Shown here: positions 58,005 through 64,000 of the stretch, one piece after another
Position numbering within the stretch: the stretch's first letter is position 1
Layout of the letters: each line of letters opens with the position of its first letter
From: Telmatactis stephensoni
Lineage: Eukaryota; Cnidaria; Anthozoa; Actiniaria; Isophelliidae
NCBI GenBank assembly: GCA_029948255.1
Contig: JALIZF010001770.1
Coordinates: 154,001-218,000 of the forward strand
Reading direction: 5' to 3'
DNA: 64,000 nt
Made by a program: the position numbers and the translations under genes
The notes under the pieces: generated by a model
The model's input: only the letters and a program-made list of their open reading frames with translations
Told to the model about the DNA's origin: nothing
The model's database searches: none

Positions 58005-60814
58005 TTAGGTTTCCTCTTCTTCACACTGAAGTATTTTTCTGAACCCAGTGAGGAATTCATCAATTCCTCTAAGTAGGTATGTCTGAGCATACCCTCTTGG
58101 CTCCCTACAGTTTGGGCATGTTTTGTCTAGGGCTGTACCCCCACTATACCAATCATTCACACAAGGGGTACAACCAAGGATGGTGTTGCAACACCTTGTT
58201 GCAACAATAGGAGGAATCATTGGTACACCTAGACATATTTTACACTTAAATGAATCCTGAACTATTTTCACCACAGAAAAGGGCAAGGGCATTGCCTTGC
58301 TGACAGTGGCTAGCTCTTTAATCATTCCCATACATTCAGAAACGGTAAGCTGGATACTAATCATCTCTTCTTTCAGACTACCAATCTCTTCCTTCAAACT
58401 ATCAATGTTCCTGGCAAGGTGATTACTGGCTTTCTTCTTTTTAGGAGATTCGAAATCATTTTCATCCTTTGATTTCCTCTTGTTACCTTGGGAAGATAAC
58501 ACAGCATAGAATTTTCTACTAAGACATTTCCAGAACTTCAGTCCTATTAAGGTATACAAATAAAATAATAATTAATAAGAGTTTCTGTGAAAATGCTTCA
58601 ATAAATATCAGTGATGTGCTTCCAGTTTTTCTTTTTCAATTTTTGGGTGTGGTGGGATTGGTGTCCCAACTACTTTTTAATGGGCTTCCTTTGTAAATGA
58701 ATCTTCAAATTCAACAAATTGTGCAGAATTGAATAGTATTAACAGTAATACAGACCAATTAAAGTGCAATGTTTAACCAATTCAATCATGATAGCTATTG
58801 AAGGGTTCACTGTGAAAATGACCTAAGTGACTTTTTGGTGGACATCCTGAGATTAATTTTTACAGCATAGGGAAGTTAATTATACAATTTTATGCCACTG
58901 AAAAAAAATCATAAAAAATCACTTAGGCCATTTTCACATGGAACCCTTCAATTTTTTGTTAAAGGTGAACATTCTTTCATGCTCTTTTTTAATATCGTGT
59001 AATAATAGCTAAAAGTGCCAAAAACTAGCTCCTTTGGAATCTTAAATCAAAATTTTACTTTGGATTATTAAAAGTGGGATTTAAATAGGAAATTTTAAGC
59101 CTAAGCTAAATTGGTATATCAAACAAAGAAAGCAAAGGGTTTTTTAGGTTCGTTCGGAAATATGCTTTTAAATAAAGTCACAGGCTATAAAATAAATAAC
59201 AGTGAAAAATATCAGTATAAAGGTACGTTTTTAGTTGTCGGGGCCTTGGAGGGTTACGAATACCGCAATCCCGCACGGAAAATTCGAAAATACCGCAATC
59301 CCGCACGAAAAAAATGGTCAATCCCGCACGAAAAATTCGAAAATACGGCTCACCACACGAAAAATTCGAAATACCACTCCCACGGGACCTCACGCGCAGA
59401 AACATGAATCACAGAAACTTGAAATTTTCTATCGAGCACCAGAAGCAAAATCCCGCATCTCGCAGGCCTCAAAAATACCGCATTACCGCAATTTCAAATC
59501 GTTTTTCCCGTAATACCGCAACTCAAAAAAGAAAATACCGCATACCGCAGGATTTGAGAATCCCGCAATACCACAATTTTTTTTGTAAAATACCGCAATA
59601 CCGCACAAAGAAATGGTCAATCCCGCAATCCCGCAAACCCCTAGGACCCCCTCAGAGTGGGAAGATGAGGTCGAAATATACAAACACTCTTCCGTATGAG
59701 ACAAAAATAGATTGTTTTCATTTACCTCGTGTACCCTCTTCGTCATCTATAGGCAGACCGTTTGGAGACATAAGGCTTGCGTCTTGTCCGGTCTTCTCTT
59801 TTATCTTCTCTTGGATGTATGGAACGTTTGCAGTTTCATCCGTCAGCTTTATGTACGTCTGATTTTGTTCCTGAAATGATACACCTTTTGATGTTCGGTT
59901 CATGGCAGCCAGAATAACTTTAACGGGAACACCCACGGTGCCGGCCAAGGATTTCTTTGCAAAGGGTCGCGTCACAGATTTTGCACTTAATCCAGACGTA
60001 GATGGGATTGGATTTGAGAATGGTGTGTAGGACAGGCAATTTCCAGTTGAAGAGCTTTCAATGTTATCGCCCATAACAAAGAAGCAGGATCCGTCCATGT
60101 GATTTGCGAAATTGAATTCGCCATTTTCAGACGGCCACACTGTACTATCATCCCACTCTTCTCTTAAAAACAAGCTTTCCTCTTTTACCTGTTAATAAAA
60201 GATAGCCAGAAATCAATTTATATGAGATTTTGTAGAAATCGTTTACTAAGCAGCAGGTTGCTGTGCAAAAGGTAATCAATTTCACCGTGGGAATGGTAAA
60301 TTCTTATTGGCTGTTCCATTCTCTACAGTCCGAGCAGGGAAACAATAGATTGCGCGATGATGGATGGTTGCCGGGCGAAAAATAAGCAAGGGAATAAAAT
60401 TTGCGCTGCATTCTAAAATGAATACAAGAATTTCGCTTTGTGCATAAAAAAGACAAAGAAATTCGATCCCAAAAACTTGATGCTTTTAAGGAGAGAAGAG
60501 GTACTGCCGAGTACTAGTCATGCATGCGCACCCCAATATTCCTGTAACACTTGCACTTGGTTATGAAATAGCACCAATTAAGCCAGGAACGACTAATCCG
60601 GAACTCGCGCTAGCTACTGAAAAGCATGATGAATGCTTTCCCTGCTCGGATGGCAGAGAATGGAACAGCGCGCCAAATGATCAGTTGTTTTACCAACCTG
60701 AAAGGCCGAGCTTAATCTGCGTAAATTGACATCTGTGGACGAGATAGAAATACGGAGGTCTTTTCCATCTCTTTTGAACTCAAACATTCGTCTTCCGGTG
60801 TTTGTTGAAGCCAT
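58005..60814 (-). CDS. RING/U-box-type protein, 372 aa, three exons, accessory gene of the DDE element
   Basis: Exons 60814-60698, 60188-59726 and 58543-58005 sum to 1119 nt: 372 codons plus stop. Introns are GT-AG (phases 0 and 1). The start is MASTNTGRRMFEFKRDGKDL. Exon 2 encodes an unassigned region (HMDGSCFFVMGDNI, a Ser-rich linker, SLAGTVGVPVKVILAAMN). Exon 3 has a Lys-rich nuclear-type ESPKKKKAS, a coiled coil (SLKEEIGSLKEEMISIQLTV) and a RING-like finger: FKCKICLGVPMIPPIVATRC, then CTPCVNDW and CPNCREPRG. That predicts E3 ubiquitin ligase activity, possibly acting on the transposase or host factors (inference). Intron 2 holds a ~385-bp CCGCAAT repeat block. It faces away from the transposase across 190 bp. 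Confidence 0.7.
59255..59640. repeat. degenerate tandem repeat of AATACCGCAATCCCGCA
   Basis: About twenty variants of the words ATACCGCAAT, ATCCCGCA, CGAAAAATTCGAAAATA and AAATGGTCAATCCCGC are packed in 385 bp within intron 2 of the RING gene. GC content is higher than in the surroundings. Several unrelated-looking short ORFs on both strands derive from it. Confidence 0.85.
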
Positions 60815-61004
60815 TTTCTGCTCTCTTGCTGCTAAACTCAAGACACGTGCAAACAGTTCAAGTGACAGCTTCAAATGGCAATTTACGTCATACAGACACA
60901 CCCTCATATCTGAATTTGCGTTGTTTTTGACTTGCGGTTTCTACCAATAACATTACTTTTTTGGCGCGAAATTATAAAACATTGTGGTTTGTTGTTTATA
61001 CAGT
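60815..61004. promoter_or_regulatory. divergent promoter of the DDE+RING element
   Basis: 190 bp separate the ATG codons of the RING gene (60814, minus) and the transposase (61005, plus). ATTATAAAAC at about 60970-60979 could serve as a TATA box for the plus gene, 25-30 bp before a start near 61005. CCAAT occurs at 60943 (ACCAATAAC). Shared regulation is inferred from the spacing. Confidence 0.5.
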
Positions 61005-63322
61005 ATGGACCGCTTTATATCCAAAAAACACATGGAAAACCTGGTGTGCTATCAACGGAAAACGCATCTTGAGATAAGTGAACTGCTCAAAAAACGATAT
61101 CCTCAACACAAAGGCTTCAGTGAACGATCGGTACGACGGTATTGCAAAGAAAATGGAATATCAAGAAAATCTGGAATTGAAAATGGAGATTTAAACGTTA
61201 TGGTTCAAGAAGTGGTTACAAAGGTGAATTAATTGCTGCTTAACCGTAAACATCACAAGCGTAGCGAGTACTCAGGAGGGGCACAGGAAGCCCGTATGAA
61301 ATATTTCATTGTATAACCCAAGTAACAAACAGACAGATTTATTCATAATTGTTTTAAATGCTTGTTTGTACTTTTCTCCTTTCTTCTGTTTTCTTTGTTT
61401 CTTTTTGAACGTTTTGTTCAATTTTTTCATTATTATATTTTGAAGATTAAATTTTAGGTGACAATTCCCTCTCCCCACCCCCTCACACGCCCCTTGCTAT
61501 GCCCCTGGTAAACATTTGATACTATACATTTATTGGATGTATGCTTTTTAAATAATGTTCTTTACGTGTGCCAGGTTGGTCCCACCTGGGGAAGAAAAAT
61601 GATAGCAGGCCATCTCCGATCAAAATCCATCCGTGTTTCTGAAAGAAGAGTTGGCAAAGCCTTGGCAGAAGTTGCTCCTACATACAATCAACAAAGAAAA
61701 AATAGGGCAGAGCAACAAACTAACCCTGTACCATATAATGCAGAATATTTTGGCCATAAACTCCATATAGACCAAAATGAAAAACTAGGAATGTATGGAG
61801 TGGTACATGTGTGTGCAATTGATGGCTATAGTGGTATGATTGTAAGCCACGCCTTAATGCCAGTTAAAAATAACCTTCTTATATATGATAACATTTATAG
61901 GTGAGTGTTTATCTTGTCAATGTATGCACGGCACATCTACAATTATTTCTAGTAAAGGGTGTACCCCTAGCCCTTTTTTGTCCAAAATATTAATATACTT
62001 TTCTATCCAAAATAAATTGCTTTACTCATGTTTTAGGCAGTCAGTACTCAAATATGGACTATGGGATCAAATAAGAGTTGATAAAGGCAGAGAATTTGCT
62101 CTGATGCTTTTCATGCAGGAACTCCTACAAGAGCATAGGACAAACCCCAATCGTCTCCCATACATACAGACAACTTCTAAATTGGTGAGTTATTGCATAT
62201 CAGTTCAAAATCCTACCTATTCACATCTCATGGACAAAACATGCAGACTTCTATTTTTGATTACATGTCTTGCATATAATCATTTCAAATGAATAAAGTT
62301 CATTTGAAAAGTTAACTTAAACCTAAAAGGCAACACTACCCCTGCTCCCAAACTCACAACTTATTAATGACTAGCCTCAACACCATCAATCTTTATACTG
62401 ATTTAGAATCAAAAGAGTTAACTCAGTTCATTGAGAGAAAATGAAGACAATGGTTGTTTCATTTATTAGTACTATACACAGATTTAAACCATATATACAT
62501 GTAAACAATATGCTGTCTATCATGAGAGTAGTATGGTAAAGTTCCTCTCAAAATAAACTTGTAGATTCCACACAGGAATCATTTGAATTGCTTTTCTTGT
62601 TTGCTATAGAACCACAGCATTGAAAGAGTGTGGGTTGAAATCAACCTAAGAATTAACTACCCCATCAAGAGAGCTTTGAACTCAATGGTTGATGATGAAT
62701 CTCTTGACATGGAGGATGAGATAACCAAATTTTCTGTCTCTTGGGTGACAACGAGAGTTTGTTATGTAGGCTGTTGTCAATATATTGACTCATGGAATTC
62801 ACACAAAATACCAGGTAAATAAGTTTGTTTATATAATAATCTTGAAGACTCCATTAAAACTTAAAACCTTGGCATGCAAATAAATAACTGTCAGAATTAC
62901 AAACCCAAAAGCAAAACAGAAAGTAAGCTCTGGTCTTTAGGGTACTTTAACCAAAACACTCAAAACAAAATACAGATATTAATTAATACTTTGATTTGTC
63001 ACAAGGCAAAGGTATACCAAAAGAGTTACAAACAGAGAAAAACAAAACAAAGAAAATTGCACAAGATCTCCTACCAAAGGCAGAACATGCAACAAAGTTG
63101 TATGAAGATAATGGAGGACAACTAACATACTGGCCAGAATTTGGGATTGACCCATTGTCATCTACAGAATTCTACTCTGCACGTCAAAGTGATTTTCACA
63201 GGTATATCCCAGATTTCACTACGATTTTTGAGAGGATAGTCCATGGAGACACTCAATTATTTGAGAATGCAGTCAAGCTATTCAGAAATATCACACAGCA
63301 TTACTCTTCAGTGCTCCAATAA
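61005..63322 (+). CDS. DDE integrase-type transposase (IS3EU-like), 404 aa, five exons
   Basis: Exons 61005-61223, 61575-61900, 62037-62184, 62610-62814 and 63006-63322 sum to 1215 nt, an open frame of 404 codons. Introns are all GT-AG. The N-terminal helix-turn-helix region has THLEISELLKKRYPQHKGFS and ERSVRRYCKENGIS. Exon 2 has WGRKMIAGHLRSKSIRVSER followed by HKLHIDQNEKLGMYG (first Asp) and CAIDGYSGMIVSHAL. Exon 3 has WDQIRVDKGREFAL (second Asp), and exon 4 starts NHSIERVWVEINLRINYPIK (Glu). This D/D/E layout and the N-x-x-I-E-R-x-W box match integrase-core transposases of eukaryotic IS3EU-type elements. The C-terminus has WPEFGIDPLSSTEF. A single ORF scan misses it because of the introns. 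Confidence 0.75.
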
Positions 63323-63511
63323 ATCAAGTTTTAATTTGTATACTGTAAGTGCTCAATCCACAAACAAGAACAGCTATTACTTTCTCAGGGCTATAGGGCC
63401 AAATATGAATACTGTTATACGAGTTTGATGAGTTTCTGCCTGGGTTTATCACTGGTTTTACAGAATGCAGAATAAGCAGACCTAAATTTAATTTCATCTT
63501 AGACTAGAGTA

Positions 63512-63588
63512 TAGAGTGCTTTTCATAAACCCATGAAAGGAAAACCAAAGGATACAATTTGTTTTGTGGGTTTATGAAAAGCCCTCTA
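63512..63588. repeat. short hairpin between transposase stop and right TIR
   Basis: AGAGTGCTTTTCATAAACCCA pairs with TGGGTTTATGAAAAGCCCTCT with one or two mismatches and a ~35-bp loop. It could act as a 3' end or subterminal signal; no function is shown. Confidence 0.75.
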
Positions 63589-63602
63589 AGCTTACTTGCA
63601 TT

Positions 63603-63932
63603 GAGTTACATACTGAGAAAGATGATTGATAGTTGTAAAAAACCCACGAGTTCCCAATAGGGTAGTTTGTAGTTTCTCAGATAACTGCAGTAGTTGTAAT
63701 CAGTAAGAATTGTTTGATACGAAGCCACAGTAAATATGTAGTTTGCATTATCTGATTCTCTCCAATAAAAGTTGTTGTGTCGTCTTATTTGAGTGTTTCT
63801 TATCTTTGCTTTGGTTTGGTTTTAAACCATATACGGCTACAAGGATCCTAACTTGTTTGGATCAACTGGGTTAAAATCTATCCATTCTATGGCATCTTTT
63901 ACTAGAGTGCTAGAGTAGGCTCGTCTGCATTA
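63603..63932. repeat. right terminal inverted repeat
   Basis: Inverted complement of 57138-57469, ending CTCGTCTGCATTA at 63932. Sequence beyond 63932 does not match the left flank except for a short GGCCCAAAA word. Confidence 0.9.
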
Positions 63933-64000
63933 GCTGTCGCTCTAATCACCAAGCAAAGTCGAGATTTTAGGCCCAAAACCCTCTCAATTTACGATCAAAT

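Larger units (their letters stand above)
57138..63932. mobile_element. 6.8-kb DNA transposon with ~331-bp TIRs, DDE integrase-type transposase and RING protein
   Basis: Inverted repeats 57138-57469 and 63603-63932 are about 98% identical and enclose two divergent, open, multi-exon genes. The homology starts abruptly with TAATGCAGACGAGCC at both ends. With a TA target duplication the inverted repeat would begin ATGCAGACGAGCC, but the target site is not certain, and weak similarity outside both ends leaves open a longer TIR extending past the window. The transposase resembles integrase-core enzymes of the IS3EU group. High TIR identity and intact frames point to recent activity. Confidence 0.8.

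Noticed and set aside
59111..59862. Several plus-strand ORFs of 90-180 codons
   Set aside because: They are shadows of the CCGCAAT repeat block and of the antisense strand of RING gene exon 2.

Overview
The window looks like AT-rich animal genomic DNA. Its genes are split by short GT-AG introns. Long stretches are intergenic or intronic and hold foldback elements, microsatellites and a minisatellite. The mobile element families (CACTA with TNP2/DUF4218, CR1/L2-like LINE, DIRS, Ty3/gypsy, Mutator-like, Tc1-like, THAP, KDZ-associated cysteine clusters) suggest a marine invertebrate. My best guess is an anthozoan cnidarian; the animal call is firm, the cnidarian call is inference. I see no clearly host-specific housekeeping gene. 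Almost everything coding is of transposon type, or a domesticated or broken relative.

Layout. 1-11349: right part of a large CACTA element. It has an eight-exon TNP2/DUF4218 transposase on the minus strand and a divergent five-exon 345-aa gene on the plus strand, read from a shared ~217-bp promoter with three CCAAT boxes. A block of ~67-bp hairpin-bearing subterminal repeats and a terminus reading CACAGG from outside follow. Its introns hold several foldback elements. 11350-14170: LINE tails, a 1.6-kb GTGTCTACA minisatellite, and microsatellites. 14781-18721: broken protein kinase, broken Tc1-like transposase, broken CxC (KDZ-type) fragment. 20137-23743: a nearly complete CR1/L2-like LINE with few lesions. 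24480-28090: broken BEN-like and F-box-like genes and a 5'-truncated Ty3/gypsy integrase with its polypurine tract and LTR start. 28479-37603: a four-exon 124-aa gene, a Mutator-like transposase exon, a 220-aa unknown ORF, and a ~725-aa unknown protein split by one extra T in a T7 run. 39430-42782: tandem repeats, a G-rich purine tract and a small broken ORF. 42830-44626: a ~1.8-kb foldback with ~0.8-kb near-identical arms and apparent TTAA target sites. 44957-50128: a DUF3987-like gene cut off by a degenerate DIRS element (gag, RT-RNase H, tyrosine recombinase). 52979-53893: a nested foldback carrying a tRNA T-arm/B-box. 55666-56340: a THAP gene split by a 425-bp MITE with a TTA duplication. 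57138-63932: an apparently intact 6.8-kb DNA transposon with ~331-bp, ~98% identical inverted repeats. It carries a five-exon DDE integrase-type transposase (404 aa) and a divergent three-exon RING-type protein (372 aa).

The recurring theme is a two-gene DNA transposon read outward from a central ~200-bp divergent promoter: a transposase paired with an accessory protein. Both such elements (CACTA and the terminal DDE+RING element) have open reading frames across every predicted splice junction, so they are the best candidates for recently active, incompletely described systems. No search could be run; family names come from motif recognition.
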